Of a stretch of DNA of 64,000 bases, positions 8,136 through 17,030 are shown piece by piece; position 1 is the first letter of the stretch; each line of letters begins with the position of its first letter. Below the pieces are notes generated by a model that did no database searches, was not told where the DNA came from, and saw only the letters and a list, made by a program, of their open reading frames with translations. The translations under genes and the position numbers were made by a program. This DNA comes from Occultella gossypii (GTDB lineage Bacteria; Actinomycetota; Actinomycetes; Actinomycetales; Beutenbergiaceae), in the NCBI RefSeq assembly GCF_019947135.1, contig NZ_JAGSHT010000023.1, positions 1 through 64,000 of the forward strand. Reading direction: 5' to 3'.

Positions 8136-9259
8136 ACCTCCAACGCGGCCTCGTCCGCCGGGAGTCGGTTGGCCTTCGGGACCGCAGGCGTCCGGCGGGC
8201 CCGTTCGCGCACGCCGAGCAGTGCGTTGTGGCCGGCTGCGGCGAGCGTGCGGCCGGCGCCCGGTTGCGCGGCCCGGGCCACCAACCGCGCCAGGCCCGGT
8301 TCCTGACGAGCGTGCGGTACGGGGGCGACTCGATCCACAGCCGCCGTCAGGGCACCGAAGGCGCCGGACAGGCCCAGGCGACGGGTCAGGTCCGCGGGCG
8401 CCGAACCGGCGCCGAGGACGCGCCGGGCACGTGCCAGGACCAGGGCGACGTGCGGCTCGGCGCGCCACGCCTTGGCTCGGCGAGCCACCTCGTCCCAGTC
8501 CTCGATCTGGGCTGCCAGCCGGTCGGCGTCCACGAGGAGGAGGAGTCTGTTCGCGCCGGTCAGAGCCGCGTGCAAGCACACGTGCACCAGGGAGTCGGCC
8601 GGCGACAGCGCCCAGGCACGGTTCAGGCCAAGCGCCACTGGGGTCCTGCGGTCCAGGAGCTCACGGGTCGGTACGGCGAACCGCGCTCGCCGCACGGCCA
8701 TGTTGATCATGGACCAGTGCAGGTCCATCAGCAGGCCGGAGGGACTGACCCAGTGCATCTCCCCGGGGGTCTGGGGGTTGCGCAGCATGTCGTCGTAGTC
8801 GGCGACCGTCCAGCCGGCCGCAAGGAGCCGGTGCGCGACCTCACGCAGATCGCTGGGATCGACCAGGGTGTCGACGTCGTGGTAGGTCCGCAGGCCCTGC
8901 GCGGGATGTGCCGTCTCGGAGAGGAATGGGCCCTTGAAGGTCACCCAGTCGATGTCCTCGAGGATGCCGCCGAAGTCGTCGAGCATGATCGTGGCCCGGA
9001 TGTGCACGCCCATGGCGTGGTCCCTGTCGATTCGCAGGAGCGCTGCGTCCTCCGGGGCACTGTCCCTGAGCGCGAGGTGCACGAGCGGCGCGACGCGGTG
9101 GTACCGGGCGGCCTGGACCAGGTCCTGCCGCGCGCCCTCCCCCGGGGAGGCGAGGCCGCGATCGCCCCGCGCAACGGCCACCAGCAGGTCCGAGACCAAC
9201 TGCCTCGTGCGGCGATCGACCCCAGTGGCGCCACCGGCACCTTCGGACGATCGCGTCAC
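8099..9259 (-). CDS. Lasso-associated nucleotidyltransferase family protein
   Basis: 386 aa, NTP_transf_5-like (inference from motifs). WVTFKGPFLSE followed by RTYHDVDTLVDP carries the Gly and paired-Asp pattern of the nucleotidyltransferase active site. Members occur next to kinase genes in lasso clusters, where their chemistry is poorly known; nucleotide or phosphate-linked modification of the peptide is possible. It converges on and overlaps the kinase 3' end. The GTG at 9259 is the annotated start. Substrate is unknown. Confidence 0.75.
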   Translation of the reverse strand: MTRSSEGAGGATGVDRRTRQLVSDLLVAVARGDRGLASPGEGARQDLVQAARYHRVAPLVHLALRDSAPEDAALLRIDRDHAMGVHIRATIMLDDFGGILEDIDWVTFKGPFLSETAHPAQGLRTYHDVDTLVDPSDLREVAHRLLAAGWTVADYDDMLRNPQTPGEMHWVSPSGLLMDLHWSMINMAVRRARFAVPTRELLDRRTPVALGLNRAWALSPADSLVHVCLHAALTGANRLLLLVDADRLAAQIEDWDEVARRAKAWRAEPHVALVLARARRVLGAGSAPADLTRRLGLSGAFGALTAAVDRVAPVPHARQEPGLARLVARAAQPGAGRTLAAAGHNALLGVRERARRTPAVPKANRLPADEAALEVYLAGVETEATD

Positions 9260-9464
9260 CGGGCGAGGGCCTTCCGGATCGAACGAACCACAAGAACTCC
9301 CGGGCGTCTTCGGGCCGGTCCCCGGCTACGGGACGGCGATAGGCGGTGGCCCTGCGCTCATCTGGCAGGTGACGAAAGGCTAGCGTGGGCCGCCGGCCGC
9401 GGGGGCCGATTGGCGGGGATCCGCGAACGTGGACCGCGACTCCACGTCGCGGCATCGCCGTACG

Positions 9465-10322
9465 TCAGGACGCCTTGACCACGTGCACGAAACAGCCTGG
9501 GACATCGGCGTCGGGGCGCCGGTCCGCCGCCGGGGTGGCCCGGACGAACCGCTCGACCTCGTGCTGGACGGGGAGCAGGTGCGGCAGCTGCGCTCGTCCG
9601 TCCCGGAAGACGGCGTGCCCGCCGACTGCGATCGCGGGCCACCAGTTCTCGATCTCGGCACGGATCCCATCACCGGACACGGAGGCGTCGAAGAACACCA
9701 GGTCGAACGGGTCCTCGCCCGGTTCATGCAGTCGCGTGTCGCCGACGACCAGGTCGACCTGATCGGCCAGTCCCAGCCGATCGAGGACCTGCTCCAGTTC
9801 CGGCCCCCAGACGTCCTGCTTGGGGTTGCCGTCGATGGAGGTCACCCGGGCACCGGTCGCCGCGTAGAAGACGGTGGAGCCACCCCGGAATCGGCCTAGT
9901 TCAGCGACCCGCGGTCGGTCGATCGCGGTCAGGATCCGGTAAAGGTACGCGGCCTCGTCGAGATCGAGCCGGCTGAACCGGTGGTTCAGCCAGTTCGAGG
10001 AGAACAGCCAGGCCAGGTCCTCGAAGTGCTCCACCGGTGCTCGGAATGCCGGCTCGGTCTGCGCGGTATCCCAGTCCGCCGCACGTGCCATTCGGTCCGA
10101 GAGCGAGAGCAGGAGCTCCGCGCGCACGTGTGGGTCGCGCATAGCCGATCGGACCAGAGCGAGCCCCACCCGACTGCCGACCAATGCCGAGGCCATGCGT
10201 CGCCCTGCCGAACGCATGCCCGACCCGGCCGCTCTCGGGGGCCCGAGCCAGATGCGGTCGGAGACTGGTGATCCCGCCGAACGCGACGGCGGGAAGCTGC
10301 GTTTGAGTGTCGATAGCACCAC
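9465..10322 (-). CDS. Class I SAM-dependent methyltransferase
   Basis: About 285 aa. SAM motif I reads VAELGRFRGGSTVFYAA, motif II TSIDGNPKQ, and FDLVFFDASVSGDG is the Methyltransf_24/CmcI-like metal-proximal motif. A GTG pair at 10322/10319 follows GGGGGAG at good spacing and is preferred over the in-frame GTG at 10364. It reads toward the lasso nucleotidyltransferase, so it could be a tailoring enzyme of that cluster or an unrelated O-methyltransferase. Nothing in the sequence settles this. Confidence 0.78.
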   Translation of the reverse strand: MVLSTLKRSFPPSRSAGSPVSDRIWLGPPRAAGSGMRSAGRRMASALVGSRVGLALVRSAMRDPHVRAELLLSLSDRMARAADWDTAQTEPAFRAPVEHFEDLAWLFSSNWLNHRFSRLDLDEAAYLYRILTAIDRPRVAELGRFRGGSTVFYAATGARVTSIDGNPKQDVWGPELEQVLDRLGLADQVDLVVGDTRLHEPGEDPFDLVFFDASVSGDGIRAEIENWWPAIAVGGHAVFRDGRAQLPHLLPVQHEVERFVRATPAADRRPDADVPGCFVHVVKAS

Positions 10323-10470
10323 GGGGACTCCCCCAGGAGTTCGGTCATGTCGCGGCGCGGGCACGCCGAGTCGATTCGACAGTGCCCCCTGCCGTCATTC
10401 CTGACGCGGTGAACGTTAGTACCGACCGAGGCCGCCCGTGGGCCGAATGCTCGGCTGAAAGAAACCAGAT

Positions 10471-10498
10471 CCTGCCGTGGCCGATCGGCCCCGGCAGG
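10471..10498 (-). terminator. Hairpin after the dhaK operon
   Basis: Outer arms CCTGCCG and CGGCAGG enclose the palindrome GGCCGATCGGCC. Located 12 bp beyond the dhaK stop, the likely operon end. There is no strong T run. Confidence 0.5.
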
Positions 10499-10510
10499 CC
10501 GTGGTGCCGC

Positions 10511-11506
10511 TCAGAAGATCCGGTTCGACACCTCCGCCGGCGCCAGCAGCAGTTCCTTGAGCTCATTGTCGACCTTGAGCAGGGTCAGCGAGGCGCCGGC
10601 CATGTCCAGGGAGGTGCAATACTCCCCCACATAGCTGCGGAACACCGAGATACCCTGGTCCGCGAGCTTGCGGTGGGCGATCCCGTAGAGCAGGTACTGC
10701 TCGCTGATCGGGGTGCCGCCGAGACCGTTGATCATCAGGGCGACCTCGTCGCCGGAGGAGTACGGCAGGTCGCCGACGACGGCGTCGAGGAGGATGTCCA
10801 CGATCTCGTCGGCACTGGCGAGCTTGACGCGTTCCCGGCCCGGTTCGCCGTGGATGCCGATCCCGACCTCCATCTCGTCGTCACCGATCTCGAACAGGGG
10901 TGTGCCACGCTCGGGCGGGGTGCAGGAGGTGAGCGCGATGCCCATGCTGCGCACGGACGCGATCACCTTCTCCCCGATCCGAACCAGCTCCTCCAGCTCG
11001 GCGCCGTTCTCCGATGCGGCGCCGGTGGCCTTGATGACGAAGAAGTTGCCCGCCACGCCGCGGCGCCCGACGGTCCAGGTGGAGTCCTTGACCGCGACAT
11101 CGTCGTCGACGAGCAGGGCGCCGACCTTCATGCCGTCGGCCTCGCACATCTCCTTGGCCATCTCCCACGCGGTGCGGTCGCCGGTGTAGTTGTTGACCAG
11201 GTGCAGGATGCCCTTCGGGGAGTAGAGCAGCTTGGACGTCTCGTAGACGAACTCCACGGGAGGCCCCGCGAACACGTCACCGGGGCACGCGCCGTCGAGC
11301 ATGCCCTTCCCGACGATCATCGTGTGCGCGGGTTCGTGACCGGAGCCGGAGCCCTGGATGATGCTGACCTTGTTGTCGTTGGGGGCATCCGCCCGATAGA
11401 TGAGGTTGTAGCGCGGGTCGTAGTCGAGCGCCCCGCCGCTGGCGAGCTGGATGCCGGTGAGCATCTCGGGGACGAACTGACGTGGGTCGTTGACGAACTT
11501 CTTCAC
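10511..11506 (-). CDS. dhaK: Dihydroxyacetone kinase subunit DhaK-like
   Basis: 331 aa. GSGSGHEPAH and GIGIHGEPG are the DhaK substrate motifs; the His of the second binds the ketose covalently as a hemiaminal. GTG at 11506 overlaps the DhaL stop (GTGA), so an upstream in-frame Met at 11536 is not needed. DhaL supplies ATP. In this operon, with a class II aldolase and HAD phosphatase, the substrate may be another short ketose (tetrulose or branched sugar) rather than dihydroxyacetone; that is inference. Confidence 0.92.
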   Translation of the reverse strand: MKKFVNDPRQFVPEMLTGIQLASGGALDYDPRYNLIYRADAPNDNKVSIIQGSGSGHEPAHTMIVGKGMLDGACPGDVFAGPPVEFVYETSKLLYSPKGILHLVNNYTGDRTAWEMAKEMCEADGMKVGALLVDDDVAVKDSTWTVGRRGVAGNFFVIKATGAASENGAELEELVRIGEKVIASVRSMGIALTSCTPPERGTPLFEIGDDEMEVGIGIHGEPGRERVKLASADEIVDILLDAVVGDLPYSSGDEVALMINGLGGTPISEQYLLYGIAHRKLADQGISVFRSYVGEYCTSLDMAGASLTLLKVDNELKELLLAPAEVSNRIF

Positions 11507-12162
11507 TGTCCGGCTCCTTGCCGTGAGTCGCGCCACGCGGCGCTGATGTCCTGCAGGATCACCCCGATGGCGGTCGCCCCCGCGTCCACCGATGCGCGGC
11601 TGCGTTCGCCCGTGTAGGCGGCGCGGCCCCGTTTCGCGAGCATGCCCAGCGTCGCCTCCGCGGCGGCGACCGCCACGTCGGCTGCCTTCTGCACGGCGGC
11701 GACCCCGCCGTCGTCGAACCCCTCGGCGATGCTGGCCTCCAGCGAGTCGACCGCCGGCACCAGGGCATCGAGCAGGGTCTTGTCCCCCAGTTCCGCCTGC
11801 CCGCGCTGGGAGATCCCGGTGATCGAGGCCCGCAGGACCTCGATCAGCTCGGGCCCGGTGAGGCGGGTGCGCTCCCCCGCGGCGGCCGCCGCACGCATGA
11901 ACGCCGTGCCCCAGATCGGCCCGCTGACCCCGCCGACCTTGCCGGCGATGACGAACCCGACCTTCTTCAGCAGCGCGCCCACGCTGGTGTGGTCGAAGGA
12001 GTCGAGGTCGGCCTCGACCACCTCGAAACCGTTGCGCAGGGAGAACCCGAAGTCGCCGTCCCCCGCCACGGCGTCCAGCTGCGCGAACTCCTCGGCGTTG
12101 TCCACGATAGTCCGCGCCATCGTGCGCAGGACGAGGTCGACGTCGTCGTTCGTGTCCGTCAT
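11503..12162 (-). CDS. dhaL: Dihydroxyacetone kinase subunit DhaL-like
   Basis: 219 aa helical nucleotide-binding subunit. AVAGDGDFGFSL carries the Mg-ADP-binding Asp residues (usually GDGDTG; Thr is Phe here), and GGVSGPIWGTAF is the conserved lid loop. Works with DhaK to phosphorylate a short ketose. No PTS DhaM is nearby, so an ATP-dependent form is likely. Coupled to dhaK by a 4-nt overlap and 37 bp after the HAD gene. Confidence 0.92.
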   Translation of the reverse strand: MTDTNDDVDLVLRTMARTIVDNAEEFAQLDAVAGDGDFGFSLRNGFEVVEADLDSFDHTSVGALLKKVGFVIAGKVGGVSGPIWGTAFMRAAAAAGERTRLTGPELIEVLRASITGISQRGQAELGDKTLLDALVPAVDSLEASIAEGFDDGGVAAVQKAADVAVAAAEATLGMLAKRGRAAYTGERSRASVDAGATAIGVILQDISAAWRDSRQGAGQ

Positions 12163-12199
12163 GCCTACCCTCCTTGGTCGGTGCGGTGCTGGGTGCGAT

Positions 12200-12973
12200 T
12201 CACTCCAGGCAGCTGAGCAGGTCGGCGAGGCCGATCACGGTGTCGGGCCGGGCGGCGCCCCGGTTGGCCAGGACGAGGGCGGGCTCTCCACCGGGGTCCC
12301 CGAGCGAGGTGACCACCAGGATGGCCTCGTCGTTCGGTTCGGTTCGCGTGTACCCGTTCACCGTCAGCACGCACCGCAGGCCTGCGCCGGTGGCGGCGAG
12401 CAGCCCGTTGCGGGAGTCCTCGATGACCAGGGTCCTCCTCGGGTTCGCCCCGAGCCGTTCGAGCGCGAGCAGGTAGATGTCCGGCGCCGGCTTCTTCGCC
12501 GGCACCACGTCCCCGGCGAGGATCGCGTCGAACGCCTCGGCCCGCCGTGGCCCGACCGCCTGGGTCAGGATGGCGCGCACCGATGCCTCCGCGGACGTCG
12601 AGGCGACGGCGAGCTGCCAGCCGGCGTCCTGGGCGGCGGTGATGATCCGGGTGACGCCGGGCCGGGGCGGCAGCGCGCCGTCGGCGACCAGTTGCGTGTA
12701 CCGGGCGGTCTTGTCCTTGTGCCAGTCGGCGATCATCGCCGCCTGTTCGTCGAGGTCGGTGGGCAGGTTGTTCGCGGCGACGAACTCGGGGGTGAGCTCG
12801 CTCGCCATCCGTTCCTTGCCGCCAGCGATCTGCAGCTTGGCGGCGTAGTCGGCCTCGCTCCAGTGCAGGGGCACCCCGACGTGCTCGAACGTGGCGTTGA
12901 ACGCGACCCGGTGCCCGTCCCGCTCGGTGTCCGCGAGCACGCCGTCGCAGTCGAAGATCAGGGTGGCGCTCAC
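12200..12973 (-). CDS. HAD-family phosphatase, CbbY/beta-phosphoglucomutase-like
   Basis: 257 aa. Motif [12 protein letters not shown], a four-helix C1 cap, [14 protein letters not shown] (motif II), [11 protein letters not shown] (motif III Lys) and VIEDSRNGL (motif IV) form a complete HAD active site. Starts at GTG 12973 overlapping the aldolase stop. It likely dephosphorylates or isomerises a sugar phosphate in the pathway shared with DhaKL and the aldolase; the exact substrate is unknown. Confidence 0.88.
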   Translation of the reverse strand: MSATLIFDCDGVLADTERDGHRVAFNATFEHVGVPLHWSEADYAAKLQIAGGKERMASELTPEFVAANNLPTDLDEQAAMIADWHKDKTARYTQLVADGALPPRPGVTRIITAAQDAGWQLAVASTSAEASVRAILTQAVGPRRAEAFDAILAGDVVPAKKPAPDIYLLALERLGANPRRTLVIEDSRNGLLAATGAGLRCVLTVNGYTRTEPNDEAILVVTSLGDPGGEPALVLANRGAARPDTVIGLADLLSCLE

Positions 12974-13833
12974 GTGACGGCCCAGGCCTTCCCGGCGCTG
13001 CCGAACATCCGGATGTGCTCGGCGGCCATCTCCTGGACGGCCGCGGTCTGCGCCCGGAACAGCGACGGCGGGTCGTACGTGCCCGGGTTGGCGTTCATGT
13101 AGTCGTAGCCCGAGGCCATGAACCTGATCTTGAGCGCCGTGGAGATGTTCACCTTCGCGCAGCCCCGGGAGATCAGGTCGCTGAACTGCGCCGCGCTCAT
13201 CCCGGTGCCACCGTGCAGTGCCACCGGGATCCCGGCCGCCTCGACGATGTCTGTGACCCGCTTGTTGTCCAGGGTGGGCGCGGCCCGGTACATGCCGTGC
13301 GCGTTGCCGATGGCGGGCGCGAACACATCCACACCGGTGGCCTCGATGAAGGCCAGCGCGGTCTCCAGGCTGAGCTCGGGCGGTGGGGCGTCCCCGGCGA
13401 GATCCTCCACCCGGGCGAACGGCTCGATCTCCCCCTCGACCAGCGCGCCGTACTCCCGAGCCTGCTCGACCACCTCGACGCACTGGCGCTGGTTCTCCTC
13501 GACGCTCAGCTTCGAGCCGTCGAAGAGCACGGAGTTCCACCCGGCCTCCAGGCACGCGGTGATCAGGTCCCGGTCCGGGCAGTGGTCCAGGTGCAGCGCC
13601 ACCGGCACGCTCACCCCCTCGGCGAGCTCGGCCCAGAGCGCGTACAGCACGTTCACGCCCATCGCCTCGACGGTCTTCACCGAGGTCTGCACGATGAGTG
13701 GCGCTCGTAGTTCCTGCGCCGCGGCGAGCACGGCCGCCATCGTCAGGTCGTTCACCACGTTGATCGCGGCGACCCCGTACCGGTCCTCGAATGCCCGGTC
13801 CACGATGTCCTGCGTGGGCACGATCGGCATCAT
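12970..13833 (-). CDS. Class II fructose-bisphosphate-type aldolase
   Basis: 287 aa zinc aldolase of the FbaA/GatY/KbaY group. ALHLDHC gives the zinc His and catalytic Asp; GNAHGMY and LHGGTGM give the other two zinc His residues; VNISTALK binds the DHAP phosphate. It cleaves a ketose 1-phosphate into DHAP plus an aldehyde. Two adjacent Met codons (13833, 13830) are possible starts. It lies 13 bp after the SorC regulator, so the operon is regulator first, enzymes after. Confidence 0.9.
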   Translation of the reverse strand: MMPIVPTQDIVDRAFEDRYGVAAINVVNDLTMAAVLAAAQELRAPLIVQTSVKTVEAMGVNVLYALWAELAEGVSVPVALHLDHCPDRDLITACLEAGWNSVLFDGSKLSVEENQRQCVEVVEQAREYGALVEGEIEPFARVEDLAGDAPPPELSLETALAFIEATGVDVFAPAIGNAHGMYRAAPTLDNKRVTDIVEAAGIPVALHGGTGMSAAQFSDLISRGCAKVNISTALKIRFMASGYDYMNANPGTYDPPSLFRAQTAAVQEMAAEHIRMFGSAGKAWAVT

Positions 13834-13846
13834 CCACCTCCGATTC

Positions 13847-14839
13847 TCATGACCCCTCCGCCCGGTCCGTCACCACCAGCTCGAGGACGGCCCGGGCGTT
13901 CGGCTCGTCCACCACGAGCGCGTCGACGATGCCGGCGCGCAACACCCCGAGAATGGCGAGCGGCTTCTCCGGCCCGCACGCGACGGCTACGACGGCGGGG
14001 ATCCGCCGCAGCTCCTCCAGCGACAGTGCCATCACCCGCTCCAGGTGCGGTGCGGTGATCGCCCGGCCGGAGGCGTCCACATACGTGCCGAGCACGTCCC
14101 CGACGGCGCCACGCGCCCGCAGCCGCGCGATCTCGGCGGCGGACAGGCACCCGGACCGCACCATGGTGCACCCGTCGTCGGTCCCGCCGATCCCCACCAG
14201 GGCCAACGCCGCCTCCGCGGCGAGATCGAAAACACGGCCGACGGCGTCCTGCTGGCGCAGTTGGTCCCGCACCTGTCCGTCGGCCACGTAGGCGGGCGCG
14301 TAGAGGCTGTGCGCGGTGCCGTCGGAGGCGTCCGCGAGCGCCCGGGCGATCTCGTTCGGGTTGGTGGGCGCGTCCACGAGCGGCGATCCGCCCATGGCGC
14401 TGACGAACACGCATCCGGTCGCGGCGGGTCCCCGGAACGCCCCGGCGAGAGCCGCCAGGTCCCGGCCGTGCCCGACGGCCACCCGGACCCCGTCGGTGAG
14501 CCGGCGCTCCAGGTACCGGGCCGCGCTGCGGCCCACCAGGGTGCGCTGCTCGGCAGCTCCCTCGGCGGCGGGCGCCACGATCGCGTGCCGGAGCCCGAAA
14601 GCCTCGGCGAGGCGGTCCTCGAGGTCGAGGTCGAGGCCACGCGGGGTGTCGATGTGGATGTCCACCACGCCGGTGGCGCGGGCCCGCTCGAGCAGCCGGC
14701 CGACCTTGGGCCGGGACAGCGCGAACTCCTCGGCGATCTGTTCCTGCGTGCGGGCGTCGACGTAGGACCGGTACGCGATCCGGGCGAGCAGCTCGTGCTC
14801 GTCAGGGTTCAGACCCACGGGCATGGCCGCCTCCGACAC
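13847..14839 (-). CDS. SorC/DeoR-family sugar-responsive regulator
   Basis: 330 aa. N-terminal helix-turn-helix ([25 protein letters not shown], residues about 30-55) followed by a SorC sugar-phosphate-binding domain with [11 protein letters not shown] and the [11 protein letters not shown] region. First gene of the dhaK-type operon. A perfect 13-bp inverted repeat lies just upstream of its ATG, arguing for autoregulation. The effector is probably a phosphorylated intermediate of this pathway. Confidence 0.9.
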   Translation of the reverse strand: MSEAAMPVGLNPDEHELLARIAYRSYVDARTQEQIAEEFALSRPKVGRLLERARATGVVDIHIDTPRGLDLDLEDRLAEAFGLRHAIVAPAAEGAAEQRTLVGRSAARYLERRLTDGVRVAVGHGRDLAALAGAFRGPAATGCVFVSAMGGSPLVDAPTNPNEIARALADASDGTAHSLYAPAYVADGQVRDQLRQQDAVGRVFDLAAEAALALVGIGGTDDGCTMVRSGCLSAAEIARLRARGAVGDVLGTYVDASGRAITAPHLERVMALSLEELRRIPAVVAVACGPEKPLAILGVLRAGIVDALVVDEPNARAVLELVVTDRAEGS

Positions 14840-14841
14840 CT

Positions 14842-14871
14842 GAGCATCCGCTCACCACTGAGCGGATGCTC
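14842..14871. promoter_or_regulatory. SorC operator: 13-bp perfect inverted repeat
   Basis: Arms GAGCATCCGCTCA and TGAGCGGATGCTC separated by CCAC, ending 2 bp before the regulator ATG. At this position it can block transcription or form a hairpin over the start region. Confidence 0.75.
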
Positions 14872-14923
14872 GTCAAGGTAGCACCGCGCGAACGCCGAGC
14901 GGAAGGGCTGACGCCGGGAGGCG

Positions 14924-17005
14924 TCAGTACGCGAGACGACCCCCGCCCGGCCCGCCGCCCGGGCCGAGCCCGGCACCGCCGTCGGGCATCATCTCGGCCC
15001 CCGCGTCGGAGGTGAACGCGACGTCGAGGTCACCGACGGTGGGCGCCTCGAACGTCGCCACACCCTCCTCGGGGACCAGCCGCAGCCGCGGGGTGGGCCG
15101 TGGGGAGCCCTTCGCGACGGCGTCGTCGGCGCCCCAGTCGTCGATGAGCGTGAGCAGTTCGCCGACCAGGTCGTTGATCCGGTCCCGCGCTCCCGCACCC
15201 GGTTTGTACGAGGGCAGCGGCGCGGCCGCACCCGGGCCGGCGAGCTCGGCGTAGTCGGTCGCACCGGCCACCGGCGTCCGGTAGCCGGTGCCCCACGCCC
15301 CCAGCCAGTTGCCCAGCCCCGTGGCCGAAGTCCGCATCCGGATCCACCGGTGGTTCTCGAACCCGAACCCGGGGGTGCCGCCCGGATCGCCGCCGGCGAA
15401 CTGGTCCACCAGCTTGGCAGCGCCGGCCCGGCCGCGGGCCGCGAGCGCATCGACGATCTCCTTCGGCATGGACAGGTTCATCCCGCCCTCGTCGCCGGAG
15501 TGGTAGATCGTGACCACCCGGTCCCGGTAGCCGGGCAGCACCAGCTGGGCGTTGTCGACCCACACCTGGGACGTGGTCACCAGCGCGTGGGCGAACCCGA
15601 GCAGTCCGCCAAGGCCCGACGGCGTGAGCGTGTGCCAGTGCCGCAGCGCACCTACCGCGTTGTGGGTGGGCAGGAACGTGTTCTTGGCCTGGTCCGCCTC
15701 GGGTGCCCGGCCGGCGGCCAGCTGGCCGAGGTTGATCGCGAACGTGGGCCGCCGTGGCAGCGGGCTGTCGAAGAAGTGCACGGGCAGGTTCGCGCACAGG
15801 CCGCCGTCGGAGAACCAGTTCGGCTCGAACTCGGGAGCCGCGATCGCCGCCAGCGCCTCCTCGGTACCTGCGTCCGGGTGCTCGCCCAGCCAGGCCTCGG
15901 CCGTCTTCCGGTACCTCGTGTTCACGCCCCTGCTGAAGTCGATCGACTCCAGCGGCACGGCGGAGATGAGCACCGGGAAGCTCAGGCTCATCCGGGTCGC
16001 GACCACGATGGGGACGTCCCGCGGTGCGGGGAACGGCACCAGTCCACGCCGGCGGGCGTGCGCGCGGGTGAGCGCCGTGTAGCGGTCCTTCACGGTGGTC
16101 CCGGTCACGGCCGGCGGGTGCTGCTCGATCCAGGCGACCACGTCCTCGGGGAAGTAGCGGCGCCAGACCGCCGGGTCGATGTAGTAGCCGCGGCTGTCCC
16201 ACGGCATCGACATGGGCTGGTACCGGGTCACGTTCGTGGTCATCATCCGCAGCGTGATGCCGGCGTCGGCGAGCTGCCCGAACGTCACCGGCCCCTCGCC
16301 CCCGCCGCGCCCGGGCCCGCCGCGCCCGGCCATGGTCTGGATCCGCTCGTGCAGCCAGGGTGTGAGCGCGGGCGCACTGTGCCGGGACTGCTCGCTCCGC
16401 CCGCTCTGCCCGCCGTAGCCGGCCATCCCGGTGCACATCCCCCACCCCTGCAGCCGGCCGAGCAGCCCGGCAGCGGAGATCACGAGGCCGAACACGGCAC
16501 CGAGCAGCGCCAGGACCACCCCGGCCACGACCCCGGCCCACCGGCCGCCGCCACCGCCCGAGACCCCGGCGACCACCGCCAGGGCCACGCCCGGCAGGGC
16601 GCCGAGCACCAGTGCCCACCAGAACCAACGCAACGTCGCGAGCGCCTTCGCACGCACCGCCGTCGACCCCTTCGACCCCATCCCCGCGGTGGCGACCCCG
16701 AACAGCGGGGCCGCCGCCCGGGTCGGCTGGAACAGCCGGAACAGGGTGGACCCGCCGGCGGGCGAGGGCGCGGTGATGTCGTCCGGCATGCGCTCCAGCT
16801 CGGCGAACCCGCCGGTGCCGCGCCCGAGCTCGGCGGCGGCGGCCGCGGCGGCGGCGATGGCCCCGGCGGACGCGCCACCCACCGACCGGAGCCGGTAGGT
16901 GCGGGCGAGCTCGGTGACGGCCCGCGGGTAGATCACCCCGGAGGTGATCCCGCCCTTCATGACCAGGTCACACTCCAGCTTGGGGTCGGACCAGTCCTCG
17001 CTCAT
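14924..17005 (-). CDS. Patatin-like phospholipase, putative defence effector
   Basis: 693 aa. The oxyanion-type loop MKGGITSGVIYP lies near residue 16, the nucleophile elbow GGASAG has Ser46, and FSDGGLCANLP supplies catalytic Asp400: a complete patatin Ser-Asp dyad. Two hydrophobic segments (about 125-148 and 157-185) lie between them and probably insert in the membrane. The last 30 residues are Gly-rich. Third gene of the leftward operon, 25 bp after the HNH gene with a GAGGAGG site. By analogy with CapV-type effectors it would degrade membrane phospholipid on activation; no nucleotide cyclase is nearby, so any trigger must come from the ATPase/HNH pair (inference). Confidence 0.82.
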   Translation of the reverse strand: MSEDWSDPKLECDLVMKGGITSGVIYPRAVTELARTYRLRSVGGASAGAIAAAAAAAAELGRGTGGFAELERMPDDITAPSPAGGSTLFRLFQPTRAAAPLFGVATAGMGSKGSTAVRAKALATLRWFWWALVLGALPGVALAVVAGVSGGGGGRWAGVVAGVVLALLGAVFGLVISAAGLLGRLQGWGMCTGMAGYGGQSGRSEQSRHSAPALTPWLHERIQTMAGRGGPGRGGGEGPVTFGQLADAGITLRMMTTNVTRYQPMSMPWDSRGYYIDPAVWRRYFPEDVVAWIEQHPPAVTGTTVKDRYTALTRAHARRRGLVPFPAPRDVPIVVATRMSLSFPVLISAVPLESIDFSRGVNTRYRKTAEAWLGEHPDAGTEEALAAIAAPEFEPNWFSDGGLCANLPVHFFDSPLPRRPTFAINLGQLAAGRAPEADQAKNTFLPTHNAVGALRHWHTLTPSGLGGLLGFAHALVTTSQVWVDNAQLVLPGYRDRVVTIYHSGDEGGMNLSMPKEIVDALAARGRAGAAKLVDQFAGGDPGGTPGFGFENHRWIRMRTSATGLGNWLGAWGTGYRTPVAGATDYAELAGPGAAAPLPSYKPGAGARDRINDLVGELLTLIDDWGADDAVAKGSPRPTPRLRLVPEEGVATFEAPTVGDLDVAFTSDAGAEMMPDGGAGLGPGGGPGGGRLAY

Positions 17006-17030
17006 GACGACCTCCTCGGTTGGGGCGTTC

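Noticed and set aside
10511-12162. Glycerol/dihydroxyacetone catabolism as the sure role of DhaKL
   Set aside because: No glycerol dehydrogenase, facilitator or DhaM nearby; context points to an unknown ketose.
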